DNA of 64,000 nt from Cladopsammia gracilis (taxonomy: Eukaryota; Cnidaria; Anthozoa; Scleractinia; Dendrophylliidae), in NCBI GenBank assembly GCA_022457155.1, contig JAJGOT010000117.1:516001-580000 (forward strand). The letters are read 5' to 3'. The notes beneath the pieces are model-generated. The model saw only the letters and a list, made by a program, of their open reading frames with translations, was not told the origin of the DNA and made no database searches. Positions 25,090 through 40,700 of this stretch are shown in pieces. Position 1 is the first letter of the stretch. Each line of letters opens with the position of its first letter. Both the position numbers and the translations under genes were made by a program.

Positions 25090-25305
25090 GTGGCGAATGG
25101 TTTTTATGGGACTCGCGGAATTTTAGTTTATTTTCATGGATCTCTAAGTCTCGTTTTTTTTTGAGCGGTTCTCCACGTCTCGAAGGCTTAATTTTATCAT
25201 GAAGCCGTTTTCGAGTCTCGGTTTTACATTTTAAAAAGTCAAAAAGAAAAAAATGCTATTTTCGCCGCGTCTCGTAAAGTCTCGAATTTACCATTCGCCG
25301 GCTCT
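25090..25305. mobile_element. Possible TIR element
   Basis: TGGCGAATGGT at the left and ACCATTCGCCGG at the right are inverted, and both are followed inwards by GGGACTC- or GAGACT-like words. Target duplications are not clear. It lies just upstream of the UFM1 promoter. Confidence 0.3.
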
Positions 25306-25313
25306 GACGCTAA

Positions 25314-25343
25314 CCGGAAATAAGTTCTGACGGAAATGACGTA
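25314..25343 (+). promoter_or_regulatory. Candidate UFM1 promoter elements (ETS-like and CRE-like)
   Basis: CCGGAAAT at 25314-25321 and CGGAAATGACGT at 25331-25342 lie about 105-130 bp upstream of the UFM1 start codon. Paired GGAA and TGACG sites are common in TATA-less housekeeping promoters. The motif match is visible; the function is inference. Confidence 0.4.
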
Positions 25344-25446
25344 TATGGTGTTGTTCGAATCATACCCAGTTCTCCTCTTTGAACACCTGCTAAGATTGCC
25401 TGATCCTTTTCCACTTTTGCTTTGGAACGAGACAAAATAACAAGAA

Positions 25447-28967
<3,521 letters not shown>

Positions 28968-31139
28968 ATCAAACTGGATTTAGACTTGTTAATAAATGGA
29001 TTTACTTATATCAAAATTTGTGTCTGTATGAAATGAACAAGTCTAATCGTATCAAAAACAAAATGCCTATTTTACGACATTTGCATGTGGTCGCATGGGT
29101 GTCCAATTACAGCTGTTCAATTACAACTTCTTGTAATTGAATTTTTTTCTGTTTCTCTACTGTTTTCAAACTGATAGAAAATATCCCTGACATTTTTAAT
29201 AGAAAAAACTTCACATTGCTTTTTTAATCTTGAATTTTGTTATTGATGCGATTAATTAGTAATTGAACTTCACGTTGTACAAATATTCAGAGGTAACATT
29301 ATTAGGCATTGTATGGAAATTTATTTCCCTTCCCTGATGTCCTTGTGTTGGGGAATCACCCTACCAGGCCTGTACTGTCTGTTTCAAAACCATTCATATG
29401 AAAATGATTTTTATTTACATGTGAATTTGTCGTTGGTTTAAAAATTTTCAAACCAGTTTAATTTTTGTTTTCCTTCGTCTCAAAATATGATGATGAAGGA
29501 AAATAGAAATTAAACGGTTTGAAAATGTTCAAAGCAATGAAAAATTTGAAACACAACATATAGCAGGCCTTGCTTTGAAAAAGAGACCAAAGGTAACTTG
29601 AAATGTCCCAATCAAGAACATCCACAAATTTTATTTACCTGGCTAAAACAAAAAGACCATGAAACTCAGTTGTGACTTGTAATAAAGTGCTCAGATTGAT
29701 ATCGACATTGGTCTTGTATTACAAAACAACATTGCAAAATAAGGGTGGTTTTTTTTTTAAAAACTAATAACGGTTTACAGGTATTGAAATGAACTATCTT
29801 GATATCTGATCCACAAGGAAGCAAAAAGCTGTTATTTATAGCTTCTTACTTAGTTGTAATTCCAAACTAAAAAAACGACTTATTCAATTTGAAATTGTGT
29901 ATGAAATAGCAACGATGCCAAATAAAAATGCCTTGTTCTATATGCAGTTTGGAGTTTAAAGATTTACCGTCATTCGGATTGTTGAGAAGGTATTTGTAAA
30001 CTGCAGCAAGAGGTGATGTAGGTGGAGGTTAAGACTACCAGTAACCAGCTTCTAATGAAACACCTGGACTGCCTGAAAAAGTCTCCTAAGGTACATTGAT
30101 TAAATTGTAAAATTGACTAATAGCTCCCCCAAAAATATGTCCACTGACTGTCGTCAAGTGTCGGCCGACAGTTCACCAACAGTTAACTGACAGTTGGCCG
30201 ACAGTTCACCAACAGATACTTTTCAACAGACCAAACTCGCACACACTGGCATAATTGGCCTTGGATGTGAGCAATTGTTTGGTAATATATGGCAGCTTTC
30301 AATCTTGGTTATAGATGTAGCTAATACAAGTTTGTAAAGGTTTATCACTTGGCTCTGAATGCTGAATGCCACTTTTTACATAATCAAATCAATACAAGCT
30401 ATGCCCATGTATGAAATACAAAAACTATTGATCTGGCCCCAGCTAGGATTTTTCAAAGGCAGTGGCGGGGGGTCCACATTCTGACACTAATTTTAAATAA
30501 TTTTTAAATGTTATCATAAATTTTATTGTAAAGTTTTTATGCAATTCAGCCTTTCTCACACCCAGGGTACTTACAAGATTGTCATGTTGACATCCATGCT
30601 GTGTCGTACTAAAAATTATCTCCCAAAGGGGTGGGGGTCATGGGCACCCCAGGACCCCTAGCTACCCTGCTGTGGAAAGTGTTATAGACTAGATAAAATG
30701 ATGGCTATCCAGTACACAACACAACAAACTCAAAATGGCGGGGCGGACATAGAAACAACTGAACAAGGCTGCCACAACACTACAAGAATACTGGAGTATT
30801 TTGTCCCACGACACAAGACAAAATTGTGTTTTCATAGGTAATTTCCAACAATGCGCAGTTGTGTTTGTCTTCTGTAATCTCAAGATCTGTTGTTCAAATG
30901 AAACGAACTGAGACATTTCATCATGTTTTAGGCAAAAAAAATGCTCCAGGATTTTTGGAGTAATTTGGTAGCCTTATCCAGGAGTTTCTCTGTCTGCCAT
31001 TTTGAACATGGAGAATTAAGGACAAACTATAACTGCAAGAAAGCACACGACAACATCTCCTTGGTATGGCCAGTACCTTACACATGCACACAACCATATC
31101 ACCCTTGTAAGTGGCAGCCATGGACAGCCGTTTTGTCCT
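28968..31139. other. UFM1 3' flank and intergenic sequence
   Basis: The start probably includes the UFM1 3' UTR; an AATAAA also occurs near 29682. A direct repeat of the word CGACAGTTCACCAACAG is present at about 30168-30217. No other gene was recognised. Confidence 0.4.
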
Positions 31140-31178
31140 AGTTAGGGTTAGGGGTTAGGGGTGGGGTTACGGTTAGGT
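31140..31178 (+). repeat. Short interstitial telomere-like array
   Basis: Degenerate TTAGGG repeats (TTAGGG, TTAGGGG, TTAGGGG, then TGGGG and TTACGG variants) total about six units. TTAGGG is the metazoan telomere repeat. The array is short and internal, so it is not a chromosome end. Confidence 0.7.
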
Positions 31179-31427
31179 CACTTTACTGTGACCAAGGTGG
31201 ATGCATTGAGCATTCCTTTAAGCAACAGCTCCACATAGGCCATGCATGTGGTAGCTGTTGGCTGGGACTGCAAAACAGTCCTCGGCATGCGTATGGAGAA
31301 TTAAGGCCCTGGGGCACCTGGCGACGAGGCTGATAACACAGCTGGTTTTGTTAACACATCCCCTAGGTGACCAAGGATGATTGGGGAGGGGCTTATTGTC
31401 CAAAATTAATAAATTTCTGATTGCAGG

Positions 31428-31593
31428 CAGGGGCGGATCCATAATTTTTCTTAGGAGGGGGTGCACCTCTAAGGAATGACGTAACTGAAGGGTGACGTAA
31501 ACAGAATACTAGTTATATTAGAAAGATGCAGGTCATCTCCGGGGGGGGGGGGGGGTGCGCACCCCCTGCACCCCTCCCCTAGATCCGCCCCTG
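31428..31593. mobile_element. MITE with CAGGGGCGGATC ends
   Basis: The TIR CAGGGGCGGATC is at both ends, and GCAGG flanks it on each side (31423-31427 and 31594-31598). The interior is GTGCACC-rich and contains a G run at about 31540-31554. The ends resemble those of widespread invertebrate non-autonomous DNA elements. Confidence 0.75.
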
Positions 31594-32077
31594 GCAGGGT
31601 TTTCCAGATAACTTAGCCAGTCACTTCCCACACTAGAGTTGGTTTTCATATCACTATGTCATGTTAAAAACTGCAGTTCCCACATCTGCAACTGATATTG
31701 ATGTCATATTGCATGACAGAAAGTCACGTAAGTTACAACACATCATATGTCCATGACGTTTCAATTACAAAACACGGTGCTGTTTTGAAGAAGTCGCAAC
31801 AAAAACGATCAACAAAAAGCAAGCAGTAAGTCAGTGAAGTAACACAGATTGGAATGGTTTTTATTTTACGAGTTAATTCGCTAAATAGCTGTGGATCCTA
31901 AGAAAGTTCTTTAATTTTGACAAACACAAGACAGTGTTCTCTTCTTCAAGCTTGGAATTCATTTGACCTTGTTGCAAAACATGGTATTCTAAACTCTTAC
32001 TTCTATCTGAAAATCTAACAAGTACAATTCCTAAATCTTTTGATCAAAAGAGATTTGCTAAAGCAAAGGCATGCAAA
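31594..32077. other. Intergenic, nothing recognised
   Basis: No repeat ends or exon signals. Confidence 0.35.
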
Positions 32078-32482
32078 AATTAAAGAAAGATTTAATACTT
32101 GACATTTCGGTGTCGTCATCACGCCATTATCAAGAATAAAGAAAATTCTACAGAGCGAATATTTGAGTAGGCTAAACTTTACATATTAAGTACTCAATTC
32201 GTGCAAAAGTGTTTGTTTAGCCATCTATTTTGTACTTATGTAAATTTTAGCTTAGGCCTATACTTAAATATTCGGTCTGTAAAATTTTCTTTACCTTACC
32301 TTACCTTCCTTCTTCGCGCTCGGTTGCGCATAAGGCCGCCCTCCAGGTTGGGGGTTGGGCGAAGGGCCAATAACCCTTCCCTGTAAAAAATATCTATTAC
32401 GGAAAAATTTTCTTTACTCTTGATTAAATGGCGTTATGATGACGCCGAAATGTGGAGTTTTAAATCTTTCTTTAATTTTTGC
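32078..32482. mobile_element. TIR element, about 70-bp inverted ends
   Basis: The left end AAAGAAAGATTTAATACTTG, continuing through CATTTCGGTGTCGTCATCACGCC in two parts, pairs with the right end, whose complement reads AAAGAAAGATTTAAAACTCC followed by the CATTTCGGCG and ATCATAACGCC blocks. The target duplication is unclear. The interior contains a short TTACC tandem run at about 32290-32310. Confidence 0.65.
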
Positions 32483-33650
32483 AATTCTAAAATCAAACCT
32501 TTTTTTGCATTCAATTAATTTTTATTTTGAATTTTTCACCGACTCAGCAGATAACTTCCACCTTTGGAGAAATGTAATATAGAAAATACTAATTAATATA
32601 ATGCTGTGTGCTGAAAAGGTACACGTAAATTACAGCTGTGACTTTGTAGTACTTTGAATGCTAGTGTGCTATGGTATAACTCCTAGTCAGAATAATTTGC
32701 AAGAATTTGATTGGCTGACATAGTACAAGGTGTACATACTAGAGGCAATCTGATTGGTGTGACATAACCCAAGACAAATCTATTTATACAAACTTCATAA
32801 ACCAATCTATATGACAATTGTTGAGCTAATAATGAAACAATAAAATAATCATACTAGTAGTAACAGATATATATGCTAAAATAAAAAAGTCTAAAATCTA
32901 TATTAAAAAGTATATACAGTTATGAAATTGTTTCCTAACATTTACCTATTTACAATAAAATAAATACAAACTTAACATGTGCATGGTGCGTTAAAGAGCT
33001 ACACAATATGCAGTTGGTACATTTGCCATTAGTAGGCCTTGATACAAGGCCCAATCTATGTAGGGTGTACTTGAAAGATGACATTTGTGATTGATTCTCT
33101 GATATATTTAGGAACAGAGGCCCACATATGGGGTCCCATGCCCGGGGGATGGACTTTGATATGAAAATGATGGGGGTGCTCATCATACCTTTTAGGGTGT
33201 TTTTCGAAATTTTCTGACAAGCACCACCATCATTTTTACAGGGGAGTCCCCCCCCGGCTCCCATCCCATGTATCTTAGTGAGTGCTTGCTAAAAGTGACA
33301 GTATTGAATCTAGACAAGACAAAATAATTCTTGTGTGTAAGTTATAATTAGTGTTAGAACTTTTAAAAAGGTTACTTATATAGCTAGGGGATATATGAGT
33401 GTTAATCTTTATATACATGAAGATAGCTATATTCTGCAGTCATGTATTTTGTAAAGTACACAGTATGGCCTTTCTAAGTAGTTGACTGTAGTTTGATTGC
33501 TTGGGTAGTAAATTCTTGGTTTACTTTCTTGCTTTGTTGTTTTTTTCCCCTGTAAGAACAAATCATCTTAAGTATCCAAAATGGTTTACAAACTTTTGCT
33601 TTTCATTTGAAAACGTTGTGAATGCTGTGTAACTTTATTGTTATGGTTTA
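32483..33650. other. Intergenic between UFM1 and the Roco gene
   Basis: AT-rich. A degenerate low-copy repeat segment at about 33110-33260 is rich in GGGGGT and CCCCC words. No exon was recognised. Convergent genes flank this interval. Confidence 0.4.
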
Positions 33651-33733
33651 CCTTATTATTGGAAATTAACGCTCCATGAAATTAACACGAATTCTCAAAA
33701 TTCGCGTTAATTTAAGTCGCGTTAATTTTTGTG

Positions 33734-34025
33734 GGCGGCATGGTGGTCTAGTGGTTAGTGCGTCGGACTTTCAACCTGAAGGTCGATGGTTCGAAGCCTG
33801 GTCTCTGCCGTCGTGTTGTTTCCTTAGACAAGAAACTTTACTCCAGACTGTCTCTCTCCACCCAGGTGTATAAACGGGTACCGGCGATAAAATGCTGGGG
33901 GTTACCCTGCGATGGACTAGCATCCCATCCAGGGGGGAGTAGCAATATTCCTAGCTGCTTCATGCTACAGAAACCGGGTTAAGCTCTGGCCGTATGGGAC
34001 ATTGTGGCTCGAGCGCGACTTTACC
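33734..34025 (+). mobile_element. tRNA-derived SINE, intact copy
   Basis: A 12-bp target duplication, TTAATTTTTGTG, lies at 33722-33733 and 34026-34037. The tRNA-like head (33734-33806) has an A box TGGTCTAGTGG and a B box GGTTCGAAGCC, which would form an internal Pol III promoter. The body contains the CTCTCTCCACCCAGGTGTAT and GGACTAGCATCCCATCCAGG blocks shared with the copies at 238 and 11790. The element is 292 bp and has no A-tail. Confidence 0.9.
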
Positions 34026-34331
34026 TTAATTTTTGTGAGCGTTAATTTTCTGAGACCTTAATTTCACCCCAAATTCTGGATACCGTCCGAACACATATAG
34101 CAACTGGGAAACAATAACCTATCTTTTCTACACACTATTTTTCTATCTTTTACAATGTAAAAGCCTTAAAGACATGTCATCTGCAAAATTTCCAGTTCGT
34201 TCTTGCTTTCAGAAGCATCCGTTTTTTTATGTACAACACAGCCAGCCATAATATCAATATCTTTAGAGACACCAATAATCACGTTAATTTTCTTCATTTT
34301 GAAAATTTCCCCCTCTCTCGCGTTAATTTCC

Positions 34332-34337
34332 TTTATT
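34332..34337 (-). terminator. Candidate Roco poly(A) signal
   Basis: AATAAA on the minus strand lies 82-87 bases downstream of the Roco stop codon, inside the TIR element. The hexamer is visible; its use is inference. Confidence 0.4.
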
Positions 34338-34418
34338 CAAAAGAAATGTTCCCTCCTATTTGCGTTAAATTAAGTCGCGTTAATTTCAAAGACCTTAATT
34401 TACAGGAGCGTTAATTTC

Positions 34419-34717
34419 CTATAATAAGGTATACTGAATTGAGTTGCAACAAATTTCCTCTGCTAAATCTTTACGATTTACATTTTTATGACACAACGCT
34501 TCAAACAGAACTTGGTAAGTGGCAGCTGAGCCTTCTCTTTGTTTCCATGCTAATAGCATTGCATATGCCTTCTCAGACCATTCCTCGTTGTCTTTATGAA
34601 ACCCATGGAGCCTTCCTTCATCAAAATTTAGCCGACGTCCAAGTGACTTCCAACGTTTAATATTTGTAGACAAATCTTCTAGCTCAAGATCAGATGGACT
34701 TCCCTCTTTAACTACAA
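34419..34717 (-). CDS. Roco last exon: Death domain and stop
   Basis: The acceptor TTTTCTTTTTTAG at 34718 is followed in phase 1 by about 98 codons. The sequence LEDLSTNIKRWKSLGRRL, then a helix with WSEKAYAMLLAWKQ, then YQVLFEALCHKNVNRKDLAEEI, matches the Death-fold pattern (W in the first helix, the LLxxW core, the final LAE). The reading frame ends with residues and a TAG that overlap the end of a TIR element (34429 and left). Confidence 0.85.
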
Positions 34718-37700
34718 CTAAAAAAGAAAACTAAATGAATAACAATTGTAATTATATAAGACAGAGATTCCAACCCTCCCATTTTGGCTGGAAACCTCCC
34801 ATTTTTGGCGATCATTTCCGGTCTCCTGTTTTCATTCAATATTCTCCTGTTTTTTGTAACTTTCCGCTGGCAAAGGAAAATAATGTGTTCCCTGCTTCAC
34901 TAGTCTTCACTAGCACGATCCTTTGTTGTTTTTATGTGGTATCTCATGCATTTTTTACCACTGGGCACCCTAACATGAGCCTGCAGTTTTTCGGGTGCGG
35001 TACTGCACTGGATTGCCTCGACTTTGTGCGAGGTTTGCCTTTGTTCATAGTGTTTTATTTTTTTCAAAATGCAGGAAAAGGCATCTTAGTGGCCTTTATT
35101 TTTAAAATTTTTCCGGGGACATGCGCCTGGACCCCCCCACCCCCCTAGAAGCTCGTAGTCACGGCTTTGCCGCACCAAAAACCTCCCTTTTTTCATTGCC
35201 AGGGGTCGGAATCTCTGATAACAGTGAGTGCATGAGTGCAATAAAGAGTTTGTGCTACAAGTGATATAAAGGCGAGTACAATTTGAACAAAAAAATCAAC
35301 TACACAAGTAGTGTAAATCCTCACTGAATGTCTCAAGCAATCATACAATGACCATTTTATCATGAATGAACAATAATAAGCTATAATATTGTGCCACTAT
35401 AGCGACACACACTGAAAACTTCATGAATCTTATTGCCTTTTATTATTGGATTTTCCCCCCCAAAAAAAGAATTTGGTTGACAACTGAAATAATGATTTTC
35501 GTGTGCATCTAAATTAATGTAGAACGATTTAAAAAAAAAAAACTTCAAGCAAAAAAAAATTATGCTGAAGTACATATCAGTATGATCAAATTGGCCTATT
35601 TTTTTTCAAGATTGTTCAATGTGTTTTGGAAAATTTGCATAGAACTGATAATTCACTTGATATCTTATTCTTGATGTTCTAAGAGCATTTCATATTTGAA
35701 ACAACATGCTCAGGTTTCATTCTAGCACAAGGCCGCCATGACATAGCCCCTTTCGGCAACCACGACAGCAACGGCAGCGAGAACAACATAAAACAATAGC
35801 TTTAATAAGTGATAACAATGCTTCTGCATATGTATTTTACATTTTGGTACATTTCTTGCCGTTCCTTGTAAAACAGTAATGTCTATTGTTCAATTATTCA
35901 AATTCAGGTTTTGTCAAGAACATGAACACAACGGTTAACTTTTCTTTTTCTATTTGAACTTGACAGCCATCTCTACAAGTTCAGCTCCTGGAAAATTCAC
36001 TCACATTAGACAATGAACTACACAAATTTCAACAATTCCAAAGCAGTTTTATAAAGCGCAAATTATTATTTCAAGTGATGTTTTTCTTGGCGTTACTGTT
36101 GTGGTTGCTTCAACTCCCTAATGACAAGAGAGAGAGGGTAACTCAGTATCATATCAGTTTCATATAAGATCATATGTTTGTCTCTTTTTCATCAACTGCT
36201 CCATCCACGGTTAACAGTAAAAAATGCGCTCACTTTCTGATATAATATGACATTTAGATTTATTTTTGGCAAACCATGCAATGACACACATACCATGAGT
36301 CATCTGCCCAATTGTAGCACCTTTACAATTGTTCAATGGAGCTTCATGTCCTGGGGTTCTTTCTTCACCTAAATTAAAAAAATCAAAGCTCATATGAAAC
36401 AACTCGAGAATACGAAACATTCTGACCCTCTCCTCTCCTAGACGTTTTGATTCAACGACCCCACCACCCCCTGCGTCCAACTCAAAACCCTCCCCTCCCT
36501 CCATTGCTAACCCCAAGGGTAAAGCAGGTGGCCATTACACATCACAGACTCAATGTTCACCGACCCTCCCCTCTCCTAGGCATTTTGCTCCACTGTCTGA
36601 CCCACCACCCTTTACGTCTAATGCCCCACCCTCCCCTACGCCGTCCCCATGGGTAAGAAGGTGACCATTACATACCACAGGCTCAATGTTAACAGCGGAT
36701 TGAGTGAAATTTTGTCCCACTGCTGTAACTCGTTTAACCCTAAGAGTGATCAGCATCAAATTTCTCCTTGTAATATCAATGCCTTATCAATCAAAAAGGT
36801 CAAGAGAATTAAGGGTATGATCACACAAGATGAATTCTCTTGATATCCAAACAATTTCTTCTCACTACTTCTATAGGAAATGTATAGGACTAAAAAGGAG
36901 AATTTAAGTTTTGATGTTAGGGCTTAAAGGGTTAACGCTTCATGTTTTTGCAATTTAAAAACCTTGTCAAGGGAATAACAGATTATTGCACAAGAGAACT
37001 TACTTCCTTTATATAACCATGGTTCACAGTACAAAATGATATTTTACTACAATTGCCGGTAAGCTCGCAATCTGATTGGTCGATGCGGGTGGTAAATGAG
37101 AATGCAGACAATGGTGCTGATGCTAACATCAAGCAATTTTTTAAATATAGTAAAAAAAAACAGATTTCCTGTGCCTCATGAGTCCACAACATTTTACCAT
37201 GTGATGACGTAAATCTTGGTAAATAAGAGTCCACACCACGGAAAAATGGTGGAAATTTGCTAATCACTTTCTGATATAATAATTATGGGGTTTGGATTTA
37301 TTGGCAAATTATGCAATATGACACACATACCATGAGTCATCTGTCCAATTGTAGCATCTTCATGCCCTGGGGTTCTTTCATCACCTAGATTAAAAACAAA
37401 CATAGCATTGGATTCACAAGATTTGTCACAAATGCATTGTTCCGTTTTTTTTTTAAACAAAAATCTTTAAAGTCATAATTATACAACTTTTAACAGTGCC
37501 CTTGGGCTATGTGCACCTATTTTGCATATCTCTGTCATTCGAAACTCTTCCCAAGCTAAATCTTGCCATGGCAATCTTAATCTGCGTGGGTGCAAGAGGC
37601 TATTTTGATTGGTTGTATTATACTACACTTAGGGTGTGTTCTATTGGGGACAACCGTTTTCAGTTGGTTTGGTTGATCAACCATTTCAACCAGCTCTGAA

Positions 37701-40700
37701 CCTGGTTGAAACCGAAAAAAACGAAAATGGTTGAAAAGTGTTCTATTGGAACGCCTCAACGAAATCAACCAAAACTGGTTTAGGTTTAAATAGTTTATCC
37801 CAATAGAACACGACCTTATAGTAAGTATTACTTTCATGGCAGTTATTACATTTATGGGTGATGCAAGAGATACACTGAGGTGCTCATGCCAAGTAGTATA
37901 TTAGGTATCTTATCTTGAAGTATTTAAAACGTATCAAAATCAATACTCTTTTATTCCTTTGTGCCTAGGCTGATGGAAGAAAAAACTTTAAACAAAAGAG
38001 ATAAAAATATAAGAATATTGATCATGGTAGAATATCATTTTTTCTGAATAAGATACATGTATGTAGTATACTGGGGCAAAAGATATATTCCATGAATAAA
38101 AACCTAAATATCATAGTTTTGTTTAAAACTTATTTACTAGTGCTTTGGCTACGGATACTAACCCACAGATGTCAAACATTAATTGCAACTGGGACAAAAT
38201 AAGCCAATTTTTCAAGTTCTACTGCTCAAACAGTTAGTTATCCTCTGTTGTGTCTGATTTTCGAATTCCGGCATTTCAACATTCCATATTTTCTTATTTT
38301 TGGGGTTTAACATATATATCCTCTTGACTCTGGCCCTAGTTTTAAAAGCCATCACGAAGATAGCCTGTAAATTGAACAATGTTATCGTTTCAATCAAGTG
38401 TTTTAATAATACGATGTTATAAATTAAGAAATGCTATGTGACTTGGATGATCTATACTCTCAGGAAGCTGAGAAGTGGAACACGGAGACCCTTTCTTGTA
38501 GCACAACAAATGACTGGAGTTTTAGGTAAACTTTTAGGGAAAAAATATGACGTTTTTTGCCGACGCCCTCCATACATCATGTAAAATTAAACCCGCAAAA
38601 AATTATTTTTTCAGAAGGGAAATCCAAAGGTATTACTCACAAGCTTCTCAATACCCAAATAAAGGGAGGAGATAGTAGTCACAGCCGATACAGAAGATTT
38701 GCGTTTTGTTATGGTTCCTGTGTACACTCAACTCTCTCAAAGTGGACACCCCTGTAAGGTAGATACCCCTATAAGGTGGACACCCCTGTAAGGTGGACAT
38801 CCCTATAAGGTAGACACCCCCATAATGCAGACATCCCTATAAAATAAGGTGGACACCCCTGTAAGGTTGACACACCTATAAAGTGGACACCCCTGTAAGG
38901 TGGACACCCCTATAAGGTGGACACCCCTGTAAGGTGGACACCCCTATAAGGTGGACACCCCTGTAAGGTGGACACCCCTCCACACCGAATGCAAATATGG
39001 CCGTCTGGCAGTTTTTTGCTTGGCCAAGTTTTCAGAGAAATTAATGATATCACGTAAACAAGTGCTGCTTAGTGTATCATCTTGCAAAGTTTGAGTGTTT
39101 TGGGTTAAATGGTTGCAAAGTTATGGCTCACTGACATTTTAAGCACTTGTATGAGAAAAGACATTCTATCCTCACTAGCCTCGCTGTCATGTTTTTTCCA
39201 AAATTTGATTGCCTATAACTTCTCCTAAAATAAGAATATGACCCTGAAAATGCACACAATAACTTATTTTGACTTGACCTTTATCATTATCCAATTGCTC
39301 TTCTTTTCTTGAGAACCAGTCCAAACAAAAAATTGCTGGGCTGCCATATTTGCATTTGGTGTATAAGGTGTACATCCCTGTAAGGCGGACACCCCTGTAA
39401 GGCCGACACCTCTGTAAGGTGGACACCTCTGTAAGGTGGACACCTCTGTAAGGTGGACATCCCTGTAAGGTGGCCACCCCTATAAGGCAGACACCCCTAT
39501 AAGGTGGACAACCCTGTGAGTCAGATACCCCTTTAAGGTGGACACCTCTGTAAGGTGGACAGTCCACTGTAAGGTGGACACCTCTATAATGTGGACACCC
39601 CTGTAAGGCAGACACTTCTGTAAGGCAAGCAACCCTGTCAGGTGGACACCTTTCTGTGGCTGTTATCAGAGGCAGCCTGGTTCTGGCCGAATTACACTCA
39701 AATAATTACTGATCCTCATCAAATCCTATTGTTCTCTCTCTGCATTATATCAATGATTGCAGCGTGATTAGGAGTTTTGATTCCAAGTGTCTGAGGAAAA
39801 CGGGGGCGGTCCTTTTTGTTAGCAAGGGAAATTATCAGGGGTAATACTAAACGTGCTAAAACAGACTAACTGCAATATTTTTTATATTGCAGTGTGCACG
39901 CTGCAATATTAAAAATATTGCAGCGTGCACACTGCAATGTTAAAAAAATTGCAGTTAGCCCGTTTTTACCAGGTTTAAGTATCCCGCCCTGATGATTTCG
40001 TTATTAAAAGACCGTTTGGGTCTTACCCTTATTATTTTTGCCGCTAACATTTGTTTAAATTGGAATCCCACTATGTAATGTACAACTGAAGATAAAACTT
40101 TCTAAAATAAACAGTACACAAGAAAACTATTCCAGGAGATATGTGAACACAAAGATATTCAATTTATTATAAATCGTAACTTGTTTACACCTCATACAAG
40201 GACTGATTACAAACTTCACTTGTTTCTGGCTCAATGGATTTTTCCTTTAACCCCTTTTCTTCTTTTTGCTCACTGCACTTATGTTCATCATCTTCCTTAA
40301 TACATTTTTCTTCATTTACCTCGACATTAATTCCAACATGTTTTGAAGTCGTTCCCTGCAAGATTTCACTTGCTTTCCTCTTAAGTGTCGATGACGTACA
40401 TTTATACGCCCTTTTCCCACCTTGGTACACGTTCACCGCCATCATACAATCGCTTAGCACAACTACGCCGAAGGGAATGGTTAGTATAGTGTCCATCGAA
40501 CCCCCCTTTTTTCATAATTTTCTTTACCACATTCCCCAAAGTTTCTCTCCCCGTTCCTTTTTTGTAATAGCAGATGTCCCCTTTTGGCTTATGCAAAGCT
40601 CGCAAATAAAACACGTTATCGCTGACTTCCATTGGGACATGAGACATATATTTCTTATATAGTTCAACCGGGCAACGATCTACATTAGTCAAATTCTTAT

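Larger units (their letters stand above)
33651..34429. mobile_element. TIR element at the 3' end of the Roco gene, interrupted by a SINE
   Basis: The ends are CCTTATTATTGGAAATTAAC and, reversed, CCTTATTATAGGAAATTAAC; both continue GCTCC. TA flanks it at 33649-33650 and 34430-34431. Subterminal parts carry repeated GCGTTAATTT words in both orientations. A SINE with its own 12-bp duplication sits inside, so the original element was about 475 bp. The right end overlaps the last codons and the stop of the Roco reading frame. Confidence 0.75.

Noticed and set aside
33734..33806. Functional tRNA gene
   Set aside because: A and B boxes are present, but the segment is the head of a SINE with a long shared body and target duplications. 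No clean cloverleaf or acceptor pairing was seen.
34735..35148. 137-codon hydrophobic open frame
   Set aside because: Lies entirely within a TIR element; translation of repeated CTCCCATTTT words and no conserved motif.
39187..39615. 142-codon minus-strand open frame (PPYRGVHL repeats)
   Set aside because: Translation of the minisatellite.
38735..39655. CRISPR-like array
   Set aside because: The units are contiguous with no unique spacers, and the context is eukaryotic. It is a minisatellite.
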